Position numbers and translations under genes: made by a program. Positions 45,086-53,134 of a stretch of 64,000 nt of DNA are shown piece after piece; position 1 is the first letter of the stretch; every line of letters starts with the position of its first letter. Source of the DNA: Anaerolineae bacterium (GTDB taxonomy: Bacteria > Chloroflexota > Anaerolineae > Fen-1058); contig PMCF01000240.1 in assembly GCA_003154115.1 (NCBI GenBank), forward strand, positions 7,813 through 71,812, given 5' to 3'. Below the pieces are notes generated by a model. That model saw nothing but the letters and a program-made list of their open reading frames with translations, was not told the origin of the DNA and did no database searches.

Positions 45086-46515
45086 TCACTCATTCCGTGC
45101 AGCGCGTCTTTGAAGATAAACGCTGGCGCACGGCGTTGATCATTCTTGGCGTGCTGGTGGTGGCGTTTGCATTGGGCCATCGTCCGTCACCGCTGTACCT
45201 GGCGTTGCCGGTGGCGCTGGCAGGCGCCTTGATCTTGCTGCGCTATCCAATCCTGGGACTGCCTCTTATGATCGTCGCAGCCCTGCTCGTCCCCATCGAG
45301 CTGAGCACCGGCACGGACGTGTCGCTGAATCCGGTGGCACTGCTGGTTCCAGTGCTGTTTGGCATTTGGGTGCTGACGCGCATGCACCATCAGGATTTGC
45401 GCCTGGCGCCATCCCTCACGACCAAACCGTTAATCTTTTTCCTGCTATCAGCCTTACTATCGTTCTTTATCGGTACACTCATTTGGGATCCGAATGTGCC
45501 TAAATCCGATCGCTTCCCGATCGTGCAAATGGCGCAGTGGGCGTTGTTCGTTTTTTCGGCGCTCGCTTTCTGGCTGGTCGGTAATCTGATCAAAAGCGAG
45601 CTCAATCTGAAACGACTGACGGCTTTCTTCTTGATCGTCGCAGGAACATTATCGATCTTGCGAATGGTACCGCCTATCTGGAACATGGTGGAACACTTCA
45701 CGACCTTTGCGTTGCTGCGGGCCCCTTTCTGGATGGCACTGGTGGCTTTAGCGCTGGGTCAATTGATTTTCAATACCGCACTCTCGCGCCGCTGGCAAAT
45801 TTTCCTGGCGCTGGCCGTCGTCGGGGTGTTTATCTATTCGTTCGTGGGCCAAGCTGAACGCACCTCCAATTGGGTGTCTGTCGGCGTAATTGTCTACACG
45901 CTGGCCTGGCTGCGCTTCCCGCGATTCCGCACGTTGTTTATCGTCGCGGCGATTCTGGGAGCAACCGTGTTTTTCCCCATCATCTATCAATTTGGTGGTG
46001 GCGATGCGAAATGGGATGAAAGTGGAGCATCTCGATTGGTGCTCAGTGGCCGCGTGATGGAAGTCTCCCTGCGGAATCCCATCACGGGTCTTGGCCCGGC
46101 AGCTTATCGGCCCTATGCCAATACCCGGCCACTGCAATATGGGTTGGCTTATTGGATTAATCCGCAAATCAATTCACACAACAACTACGTGGATCTATTC
46201 TCGCAGACCGGCATCGTCGGTTTGATTTTTTACTTCTGGTTCATCGTTTCCCTGTTCCGGGTGGGATTCCGCTTGCGCAAGACTTATCGCACCGGCTTTG
46301 CGGCGGGCTACGTCAACGCGATGGTTGCCGCATTGGCAGGAGTATGCGTGGTCATGCTCCTGCTCGACTGGTTTCTGCCCTTTGTCTATAATGTCGGCTT
46401 TCCGGGCTTTCAGGCCAGTGTGTTGTTGTGGATGTTTCTGGGCGGATTAGTGTCGCTGGAAAATATTGCCCGGCAGAGAAATTCAGCAAAGGTGGATGCT
46501 TCGCATGTCGCCTGA
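45082..46515 (+). CDS. O-antigen ligase/polymerase-like membrane protein
   Basis: A 477-residue protein with about eleven hydrophobic helices. The start at 45082 (MITHSVQRVFEDKRW) is chosen because it lies at the end of the 29-bp repeat in an ATGA overlap; an upstream frame from 44989 reads through the repeat and has no support. Near residue 350 the segment NPQINSHNNYVDLFSQTGIVGLIFY is the Wzy/WaaL signature (H-N pair before the late helices). It would polymerise or ligate lipid-linked units on the outer face of the membrane. It is the second protein of this class in the locus, without the TPR tail of the first. Confidence 0.8.
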   Translation: MITHSVQRVFEDKRWRTALIILGVLVVAFALGHRPSPLYLALPVALAGALILLRYPILGLPLMIVAALLVPIELSTGTDVSLNPVALLVPVLFGIWVLTRMHHQDLRLAPSLTTKPLIFFLLSALLSFFIGTLIWDPNVPKSDRFPIVQMAQWALFVFSALAFWLVGNLIKSELNLKRLTAFFLIVAGTLSILRMVPPIWNMVEHFTTFALLRAPFWMALVALALGQLIFNTALSRRWQIFLALAVVGVFIYSFVGQAERTSNWVSVGVIVYTLAWLRFPRFRTLFIVAAILGATVFFPIIYQFGGGDAKWDESGASRLVLSGRVMEVSLRNPITGLGPAAYRPYANTRPLQYGLAYWINPQINSHNNYVDLFSQTGIVGLIFYFWFIVSLFRVGFRLRKTYRTGFAAGYVNAMVAALAGVCVVMLLLDWFLPFVYNVGFPGFQASVLLWMFLGGLVSLENIARQRNSAKVDASHVA

Positions 46516-47395
46516 TCTTACCATCTCGATTATTGCCGATAACGTAAAACTCGTGATCCCGTGCCTTCAGTCGGTATACGACCACACCCATCACCTCAGT
46601 GTAGAAGTGTTTCTGGTCGATAATGCCTCCGGCGACAACACGGGCAGCGCGGTCAAAGCCGCTTTTCCGCAGGTGGAGATTATTCGGAATGAAACGCGGC
46701 TGGGCTTTTCCACCAACAACAACCTCGCGTTGCAGCGCGGCACGGGCCGCTACCTGATGCTGCTCAACGACGATACCATTGTCAAAGACGGCGCGCTGGA
46801 TCGGCTGATCGAGTTTCTGGATGCTCATCCCGAAACCGGATCGGCGGGTAGTTATCTGCTCAACCCCGATGGAACCTTTCAGGCAGCCTTTGCGCGCTTC
46901 CCTAATCCCATTATCGAGGGCCTCTGGCCGGCAACTTTGTGGTCACATGAAGCGCCCCTGGACAGCGCGCCGTATGAAGTGGACAGCGTGTGCGGCGCGG
47001 CGATGGTGGTCCGGCGGGAGGCCGCCGATCAAGTCGGGTTGTTAGACACCCATTTCGATCCGATCTATTCGGAGGAAGTGGATTGGTGCTATCGTATCAA
47101 GCGGGCCGGCTGGAAAATCTACACGCTGCCACAGGCACAGGTGATTCACTACGGCAGTGTGACCATGAACCGCGCTGTGCCACGCCGCTATGAACTACTG
47201 CTCTCTCATAAAGTACTGTACTTCCGCAAGAATATCGGCGGGTTGGCGGCCAATACTTATCGGGTGTTGTTGATGAGCAGCACGCTGATCAAAGTCATCA
47301 CGTGGTCAGTTAAGAACATCTTGCAGCCTAACGAGCAAGCGCGTGAGAAACGCGATCTGCACCGCTACATTTTGACACGTATTCCTTCGTGGTAA
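46505..47395 (+). CDS. Family 2 glycosyltransferase, rhamnosyltransferase-like
   Basis: A 296-residue GT-A enzyme: TISIIADNVKLVIPCLQSV, EVFLVDNASGDNT, TRLGFSTNNNLAL, YLMLLNDDTIV, VCGAAMVVRREA and YSEEVDWCYRIKRAGW. The start at 46505 has AAGGTGG (46489-46495) 9 nt upstream; an ATG at 46496 is a less likely alternative, too close to that site. It overlaps the previous gene by 11 bp. It is the last gene of the long plus-strand run, followed by a strong hairpin. Confidence 0.84.
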   Translation: MSPDLTISIIADNVKLVIPCLQSVYDHTHHLSVEVFLVDNASGDNTGSAVKAAFPQVEIIRNETRLGFSTNNNLALQRGTGRYLMLLNDDTIVKDGALDRLIEFLDAHPETGSAGSYLLNPDGTFQAAFARFPNPIIEGLWPATLWSHEAPLDSAPYEVDSVCGAAMVVRREAADQVGLLDTHFDPIYSEEVDWCYRIKRAGWKIYTLPQAQVIHYGSVTMNRAVPRRYELLLSHKVLYFRKNIGGLAANTYRVLLMSSTLIKVITWSVKNILQPNEQAREKRDLHRYILTRIPSW

Positions 47396-47412
47396 GGTTT
47401 CTGGAACAAGGG

Positions 47413-47448
47413 AACGCGCCGGAGTCAGTTGCTGACTCCGGCGCGTTT
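47413..47448 (+). terminator. Strong hairpin terminator of the long plus-strand run
   Basis: AACGCGCCGGAGTCAG (47413-47428) pairs perfectly with CTGACTCCGGCGCGTT (47432-47447) around a 3-nt loop, followed by a short T tail. It lies 18 bp after the last GT2 gene. Confidence 0.8.
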
Positions 47449-47510
47449 GGCTGACTGGCGTTAAATAATCTCTGGTGCCAATCGAAAGTTGCCCCTATAG
47501 GGTCAAAGAA

Positions 47511-47632
47511 TCTAACCCTTCTAACCGCAACAAAACAAAAGGGCAAATCGGCTTGGCTTTTTCAAGCACATTTTGACGAAAGATTTACAGTATGAACCTG
47601 TGACACCCAGATCGTTAAACACTACGCAAACC
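47511..47632 (+). promoter_or_regulatory. Composite upstream element, copy before the second operon
   Basis: TCTAACC (47511) and TCTAACC again (47520), then ATTTTGACGAAAGATTTAC with GACG at 47575, then CGCAAACC at 47625, exactly 50 bp after GACG. The TCTAACC-to-GACG distance is 64 bp. The start codon of the next gene is at 47699. It is the fourth copy in the window and the only one whose two 7-mers are 9 rather than 10 bp apart. Confidence 0.65.
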
Positions 47633-47698
47633 TACTCCCGGTAAAATAAGAGTGGGGTTACAGGGATCGATTCGCGACGATCGAGGGGATAGATAGAA

Positions 47699-48877
47699 GT
47701 GCGCGTTACTTACGTCGTTCTTTCACCAACTTTCGGCATGCATCAGTACGCAGCCGATCTGGCCAATCGCTTTGCCGACCCTGAGAGTTATGGTGAGCCG
47801 CTAGCGCACGCCACAGTCATTACACCTCGTCAGGTTCCAGCCGATCGGTATGCGCCCACCGTGGATGTACAGTCCATCGCCACGGTAACCGGCACGGGGT
47901 TAAAAAGAAGCAACCTCAATCCGGCGACCTTCCAACAAGTGTATCGTGCGATCTTGGCCTCGCAACCGGATGTCGTTCATTTTACGGGTCCGCACCTCTG
48001 GAATCCGATTTTATTGTATCGCCTGCGCAGCCGGGGCATTCCAACGATACATACCATCCACGATGTGGATCCACATAGCGGCACAGGCTACGGACGCTTG
48101 TTATATGTGTGGAACAATTCAATCGTCCGCTGGGCCGGGCAGATTCTGGTTCATGGCCAAATGTATCGTGATCGATTGATCGCACAGGGCATCTCACCCG
48201 ATCGGGTTGTCTACACCCCGTTGCTCCATTTGTTCACCAGCTATGAAATGGAACAACGGTTGCGGTCTGCCGCACCGGAGATTAGCGATCAAAGGTATGC
48301 TTTGTTTTTCGCCCGACTTGAAGCCTATAAAGGCGTTGATGTACTCCTTGAGGCAATGCAGCAGCTAGCGCGCAGTGCCTCAACCGCACGCGTCATTATC
48401 GCGGGCAAGGGAGATTTAAGCCTGGTCGCACCGCAGGCTACCTTGCCTGCAGCGGTCGAACTACGCAATCACCTGATCGGCGATACCGAAGCCATCGACC
48501 TGTTCAGGCAGTGCAGTGTGGTTGTGTTGCCTTATCGTGACGCAACGCAGTCGGCGCTGATTGCCGCCGCTTTCTTCTTTCAGAAGCCTGTTATCGTAAC
48601 ACGCGCCGGAGCGCTGCCAGAATACGTGCGCGATGGCGAAACCGGCTGGATCATTCCTCCAAACGACACAGCTGCACTGTCCGACTGTCTGCGGGCCGCC
48701 TTTGCTGATCCGGCACGTCTAAGCCAGATGGGTCAGGCCGGACGCGCCTGGCTCGAACTGCAAAGTCGCGAGGAAAATCAGGTATTGAGGCGAATGTATG
48801 AGCAAGCCGGGAGTCACCAAGCGCTGGCCGCCCCGACGCACCAGCAAGCCAAGAAAGGCGATTACGCCCATGATTGA
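47699..48877 (+). CDS. Family 4 glycosyltransferase
   Basis: A 392-residue GT-B enzyme starting at GTG (RVTYVVLSPTFGMHQYAADLANRF). Donor-site segments: YALFFARLEAYKGVDVLLEAM, SVVVLPYRDATQSALIAAAFFFQKPVIVTRAGALPEYV. ATQSAL replaces the usual EGFGL-type donor motif, as in a subset of GT4 proteins. GAGGGG (47683-47688) is 10 nt from the start. First gene of the second polysaccharide operon. It overlaps the next gene by 8 bp. Confidence 0.83.
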   Translation: MRVTYVVLSPTFGMHQYAADLANRFADPESYGEPLAHATVITPRQVPADRYAPTVDVQSIATVTGTGLKRSNLNPATFQQVYRAILASQPDVVHFTGPHLWNPILLYRLRSRGIPTIHTIHDVDPHSGTGYGRLLYVWNNSIVRWAGQILVHGQMYRDRLIAQGISPDRVVYTPLLHLFTSYEMEQRLRSAAPEISDQRYALFFARLEAYKGVDVLLEAMQQLARSASTARVIIAGKGDLSLVAPQATLPAAVELRNHLIGDTEAIDLFRQCSVVVLPYRDATQSALIAAAFFFQKPVIVTRAGALPEYVRDGETGWIIPPNDTAALSDCLRAAFADPARLSQMGQAGRAWLELQSREENQVLRRMYEQAGSHQALAAPTHQQAKKGDYAHD

Positions 48878-50501
48878 AAATGCGTCGCGCGATGGTGATG
48901 CGTGGCCAAATCTCGCATCATCCCATAAAGGGGAAAGTTTGACCGGCATACCGAATACCACTAACAGAACTAGTCCTGCCGCGTCTGGAAACGTACCGCC
49001 AATGATGGCGCCGGCACGACCCGCAGCGGCCACGCCAGACACTGCGTCTTCACATGCCTCCGCGCCAGTCAGCCGCGCGCGAGCACGCTATTTCAACTTG
49101 CGCAATTCTGAACGCTATCTGGTCCTGGGCTTCCTCGATTTGCTGCTAGTCAACGTTGCACTTGTAGTGGCGCTGGCGTTGGCGGGAGAGTTTACACTTA
49201 CCCTGGGCAATATCTGGGCCAACAACAAATGGTTCATTACGCTGGCGATCGTCTGGCTGGGTTGCGCCAATTTCTTTGACTGCTACAGTCTGGCGCGAGC
49301 CGCGAGTACGACAGCAAGTATGCGTAACACACTCCTGGCTGTCATCGCAACCATCATCGTGTACACCCTCATTCCGTATTTGACACCGCCTCCCACGTCG
49401 CGCGGGACTGTCTTCTACTTTGCAGCGCTGGCGATCATCCTCCTCCTGGGTTGGCGCATCCTGTATGCCCAATTGTTTGTGCAGCCGTGGTTCCAGCAAC
49501 GTGCGCTGGTGGTCGGAGCTGGGGCGGCCGGCCTAGCGCTCATCACGGCCATGCGCGCGGCGCGTCGTGACGACGCCAACCCTTATCGCGGCACAGGCTA
49601 TGAAATCGTAGGCTTTATCGACGATAATACACGCTTGCGACACGAAGGCGTGGAAGGCGTTCCGGTCCTTGGCGATAATCAGCTCATGGCCGAGATGGCT
49701 CAGAAGTTGAGTGTCAATGAAATCATTCTGGCGATTACCAATGCGCAGACGATTTCCGACGAGATGATGAATGCGCTCCTTAACTGCCGAGAATTGGGCC
49801 TGCGCGTCGTGACCATGGCAACCGTTTATGAACGCCTTACCGGGCGTGTCCCCATTGATTATGTGGGGCGCGATTTGCAGCTTGTCCTCCCCATGGACGA
49901 TAATGCCATGGAGCGCGCCTTCAAGATTATCAAGCGTTTCATCGATTTTGTAACAGCTCTGTTGGGCATCGCGGCCATGGGAGTGGCGCTTGTGCCGATC
50001 TGGATCATCAACCGCTTCACCAGCCCCGGTCCGTTGTTCTACAAGCAACGCCGGGTAGGACAGGGTGGTAAAATATTCGCCATGTACAAGTTCCGCTCCA
50101 TGCGGCCTGATGCTGAACGCGGCACCGGTGCGGTGTGGGCAAAGCATGGCGACGATCGCATCACGCCGGCGGGCAAGTTTATGCGCAAGACACGGGTCGA
50201 TGAGCTGCCCCAATTCATCAACGTCCTGAAAGGGGAAATGAGCCTGATTGGCCCACGCCCCGAGCGGCCCGAATTCGTCAACGCCTTGGCCTTGATGGTG
50301 CCCTACTATCGCGCGCGGCATGCCGTTAAGCCAGGCATCACCGGCTGGGCTCAGGTCAAATTTGGCTATGGCAGCACGCATCAGGATACACGCATCAAAT
50401 TGGAGTACGACCTCTATTACGTGAAACATGCCAGTCCCCTGCTCGACACCTTGATCACCCTGCAAACACCGCTGATCATGCTTCTGGGACGAGGCACGTA
50501 A
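48870..50501 (+). CDS. Polyprenyl-phosphate sugar-1-phosphate transferase (initiating enzyme)
   Basis: A 543-residue WcaJ/WbaP-type enzyme that transfers a sugar-1-phosphate from a nucleotide sugar to undecaprenyl phosphate, the first committed membrane step of the polysaccharide. N-terminal helices (YLVLGFLDLLLVNVALVVALAL and others), a CoA_binding_3-like domain (RALVVGAGAAGLALITAM) and the catalytic C-terminal domain: KRFIDFVTALLGIAAMGVALVP, KFRSMRPDAE, RKTRVDELPQFINVL, MSLIGPRPERPEF and KPGITGWAQV, which are the PHPT hallmarks. The first 70 residues are Ala/Pro-rich and poorly conserved, so the start (48870, or 48798 inside the previous gene) is uncertain. Confidence 0.92.
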   Translation: MIENASRDGDAWPNLASSHKGESLTGIPNTTNRTSPAASGNVPPMMAPARPAAATPDTASSHASAPVSRARARYFNLRNSERYLVLGFLDLLLVNVALVVALALAGEFTLTLGNIWANNKWFITLAIVWLGCANFFDCYSLARAASTTASMRNTLLAVIATIIVYTLIPYLTPPPTSRGTVFYFAALAIILLLGWRILYAQLFVQPWFQQRALVVGAGAAGLALITAMRAARRDDANPYRGTGYEIVGFIDDNTRLRHEGVEGVPVLGDNQLMAEMAQKLSVNEIILAITNAQTISDEMMNALLNCRELGLRVVTMATVYERLTGRVPIDYVGRDLQLVLPMDDNAMERAFKIIKRFIDFVTALLGIAAMGVALVPIWIINRFTSPGPLFYKQRRVGQGGKIFAMYKFRSMRPDAERGTGAVWAKHGDDRITPAGKFMRKTRVDELPQFINVLKGEMSLIGPRPERPEFVNALALMVPYYRARHAVKPGITGWAQVKFGYGSTHQDTRIKLEYDLYYVKHASPLLDTLITLQTPLIMLLGRGT

Positions 50502-50503
50502 CT

Positions 50504-51721
50504 GTGGCTCGCGTGCTTTACCTGACTCAGGTTTTGCCCTATCCCCTCAACACTGGCGCGCGAGTCCGGCAGTATTACGTGCTGCGCTATCTGTGTCAGC
50601 ATCATACTGTCACGCTTGTGTCATTTGTGCGTGACGATGATCGGCCGGAACACATCGAACATCTGAAATCCATCTGCGCCGCGGTATATCTGGTGCCCAT
50701 GCTGCGCTCGCGCTGGCGCGATCTGCGGGCGGTGGCGAAAAGCTTGCTGACCCGGCTTCCCATTATTATCGCGCGAGACGAAATCGAATCAATGAGCGCT
50801 TTACTCGCTCGCCTGGCAGCCGAAGAGCCATTTGATGTCATTCATGCCGATCAGGTTTCGATGTCTGAATATGGCCTGGCGGGAGGCCGGGCACGACGCG
50901 TGCTCGATCTGCATAATGCCATGTACGTGGTCACCGAACGTCTGGCTGCCAATGAACCGAATCTCTTGAAGCGCATTGTGCTGCGGCGTGAAGCCCAGGC
51001 CCTGAGCCGCTATGAAGCCAGGTTGTGCGCTCAGTACGATCGGGTAACCTTTGTCACCGCTGAAGATCGCGAGTTGATCCAAAGTCAAATCGATCGGCAG
51101 CGAATGCAGCTGCCCGCCGATCGGTTTACGACCATTCCGATCTGCATCGATCCTAGCGAGAAACAGCCGATCGTTCCGGTCGCGCATCCCCATCGTATCC
51201 TGTCGTTGGGTGTCATGTTCTGGCCGCCCAATGCCGAAGGCGCGCTGTGGTTTGCACGGGAAATGTGGCCGCGTATCCGGATGCAACATCCTGAACTGAC
51301 CTATACGATTGTCGGAAAGAACCCGCCTGAGGAGCTGCAACAACTGCATGGTCAAAACAATATCGAAGTCCTGGGATATGTGCCCGACTTGAATCAAGTT
51401 CTGGCTGAAACAGCAGCCTTCATCGTACCGCTGCGTGCTGGCGGCGGCATGCGCGTAAAGATTCTAGATACCTGGTGCTGGGGATTGCCCGTGGTCTCGA
51501 CCCGTATCGGCGCAGAGGGTATTCAGGTGCGCACCGGTGAAAACATCCTGCTGGCCGACGAGGCAGACGCCTTTGCCAGTGCAGTTCTGCAGCTGGTCGA
51601 AGACACTAACTTGAATCGCCAGCTGCGTGAGCGCGGCCGCCGCTGGGTAGAAGAAAACTACGACTGGCGGCGTATCTACACCGCCTGGGATGAAGTTTAT
51701 TCTGGATTAACACAAGCATGA
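50504..51721 (+). CDS. Family 4-like glycosyltransferase
   Basis: A 405-residue GT-B enzyme with a GTG start (ARVLYLTQVLPYPLNTGARVRQYY) and GAGG 9 nt upstream. Donor-site segment: ETAAFIVPLRAGGGMRVKILDTWCWGLPVVSTRIGAEGI. It is a paralogue of the enzyme at 43859-45085. Its stop overlaps the next start (ATGA), so it is co-translated with the GT39-like gene. Confidence 0.84.
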   Translation: MARVLYLTQVLPYPLNTGARVRQYYVLRYLCQHHTVTLVSFVRDDDRPEHIEHLKSICAAVYLVPMLRSRWRDLRAVAKSLLTRLPIIIARDEIESMSALLARLAAEEPFDVIHADQVSMSEYGLAGGRARRVLDLHNAMYVVTERLAANEPNLLKRIVLRREAQALSRYEARLCAQYDRVTFVTAEDRELIQSQIDRQRMQLPADRFTTIPICIDPSEKQPIVPVAHPHRILSLGVMFWPPNAEGALWFAREMWPRIRMQHPELTYTIVGKNPPEELQQLHGQNNIEVLGYVPDLNQVLAETAAFIVPLRAGGGMRVKILDTWCWGLPVVSTRIGAEGIQVRTGENILLADEADAFASAVLQLVEDTNLNRQLRERGRRWVEENYDWRRIYTAWDEVYSGLTQA

Positions 51722-53067
51722 CACTCAAAACACGTCGTTACCTCTTGATCATTCTATTTGTCTCCGTTGCCTTGCGTGTGCTGGTGGCTTTGTATCTGGG
51801 CAATGAAGTCGATGCGCCCCCACTGTTGACGGATCAGCGTTCATATGACGCGCTGGGTGAGCGGCTCATTACGGGCCATGGCTTCAGTTTCGATCGGGGA
51901 TGGTACCCGTTCACAGAGGCCAACACCCCCACGGCGCACTGGTCGTTCTTATATTCGCTCTGGGTTGCGGCAGTGTACGGCATCTTTGGCCCGAACCCGC
52001 TAGCGGTGCGCGTGATACAGGCAATCATTGGCGGTATTGTGTTGCCGCTCATCGTGTATTACTTCAGCACGACACTGTTTCAATCCTCGGCGTTTCAACC
52101 GCGCCTCACGAAGCGCGGTTTCACGACCGAACGGCTGGCGCTCCTGGCGGCGGGCATCAGCGCCGTTTATTTTTACTTTGTCTTGTATGCTGCAACATTA
52201 ATGACGGAGACTTTTTATCTGATCGCGCTGTTGTGGTCGCTACTGCTGATGATGCGGTTGGCCGAGCGGCCAACGCTTAGGCACGGTTTGTGGCTGGGCC
52301 TGATCCTGGGACTGACGACCTTGTTGCGCCAATCAGTCCTGCCATGGCTGATCGTTGCCGTCTTATGGCTGCTGCTGGTCGCTTACCGCGCGAAGGTGAT
52401 GCGACGAATGGCTGGTGCACTGCTAGTCACCGGTATGGTGATGGCAGTGATGATCGCGCCCTTCACCATTCGCAATTATTTAGCCTATGGCCAGTTCTTG
52501 CTGCTCAACTCTAACGCCGGTTACGCCATGTATTCCGCCCAACACCCGATGCAGGGCACCAACTTTCAGGAGTTTACTGGCGCACCCATGCCTGCGGACC
52601 TACAGGGCATGAACGAAGCGCAGATGGATCGGGAATTGATGCGGCGTGGGATTGGCTTCGTGACAGACGATCCGGGCCGCTATGTGCTGCTGTCGTTGAG
52701 CCGCATTCCCGATTACTTCGAGTTCTGGCCAACTGCGGATACATCCCTCATCAATAATATCGGACGTGTTGGCTCGTTCGGGCTATTGTTGCCGTTTTTC
52801 ATCTACGGTCTGGTACTGGCGTTGCGCTGGGCCGGTCCAGCGGCCCAGGGTGGCTGGGGGCGCTTTCTTACTTCGTCGCTAGCTTTGCTGCTATTGTTCA
52901 TGCTATGCTATTCTGCGTTGCATATTCTAACCTGGGCGATGCCGCGTTACCGCTTGCCAGTGGATTCTGTGGCCTTGTCATTCGCCGCATTGGCGGTGTA
53001 TGATCTCTTTAACAGGGTGCTGGGGCGCGTGAGGCACCAGCGTACGCTGGAAGTTGCTTCAGAGTAA
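51718..53067 (+). CDS. GT39-like (ArnT/PMT-type) membrane glycosyltransferase
   Basis: A 449-residue membrane protein with about ten hydrophobic helices. Near the N terminus DQRSYDALGERLITGHGFSF carries the acidic loop residue placed as in ArnT/PMT family enzymes, and the following helices match that fold. Enzymes of this group use polyprenyl-phosphate sugars as donors on the outer face, which fits the DPM1-like synthases at 14.1 and 21.5 kb. The acceptor is unknown. The last helices end before a basic tail (RVLGRVRHQRTLEVASE). Confidence 0.78.
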   Translation: MTLKTRRYLLIILFVSVALRVLVALYLGNEVDAPPLLTDQRSYDALGERLITGHGFSFDRGWYPFTEANTPTAHWSFLYSLWVAAVYGIFGPNPLAVRVIQAIIGGIVLPLIVYYFSTTLFQSSAFQPRLTKRGFTTERLALLAAGISAVYFYFVLYAATLMTETFYLIALLWSLLLMMRLAERPTLRHGLWLGLILGLTTLLRQSVLPWLIVAVLWLLLVAYRAKVMRRMAGALLVTGMVMAVMIAPFTIRNYLAYGQFLLLNSNAGYAMYSAQHPMQGTNFQEFTGAPMPADLQGMNEAQMDRELMRRGIGFVTDDPGRYVLLSLSRIPDYFEFWPTADTSLINNIGRVGSFGLLLPFFIYGLVLALRWAGPAAQGGWGRFLTSSLALLLLFMLCYSALHILTWAMPRYRLPVDSVALSFAALAVYDLFNRVLGRVRHQRTLEVASE

Positions 53068-53082
53068 GTCGAAGGATATAAT
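53054..53082 (+). promoter_or_regulatory. Candidate sigma-70 promoter for the Wzz/BY-kinase gene
   Basis: TTGCTT (53054-53059), a 17-bp spacer and a perfect TATAAT (53077-53082) overlap the end of the GT39-like gene and precede the kinase start codon by 52 bp. This would give the length regulator its own transcription besides read-through from 47.7 kb. Confidence 0.5.
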
Positions 53083-53134
53083 AGATTCAACCTGGTTTGA
53101 TCCATTTGGATGGTAGACGGGATTGGAATAATCT

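Larger units (their letters stand above)
47396..47698 (+). other. 303-bp intergenic region between two polysaccharide operons
   Basis: It contains, in order, the terminator hairpin at 47413-47448, a 10-bp perfect palindrome CCCTATAGGG (47493-47502), the composite upstream element (47511-47632) and the GAGGGG ribosome site (47683-47688) for the GTG start at 47699. No open frame here looks like a gene. Confidence 0.75.
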
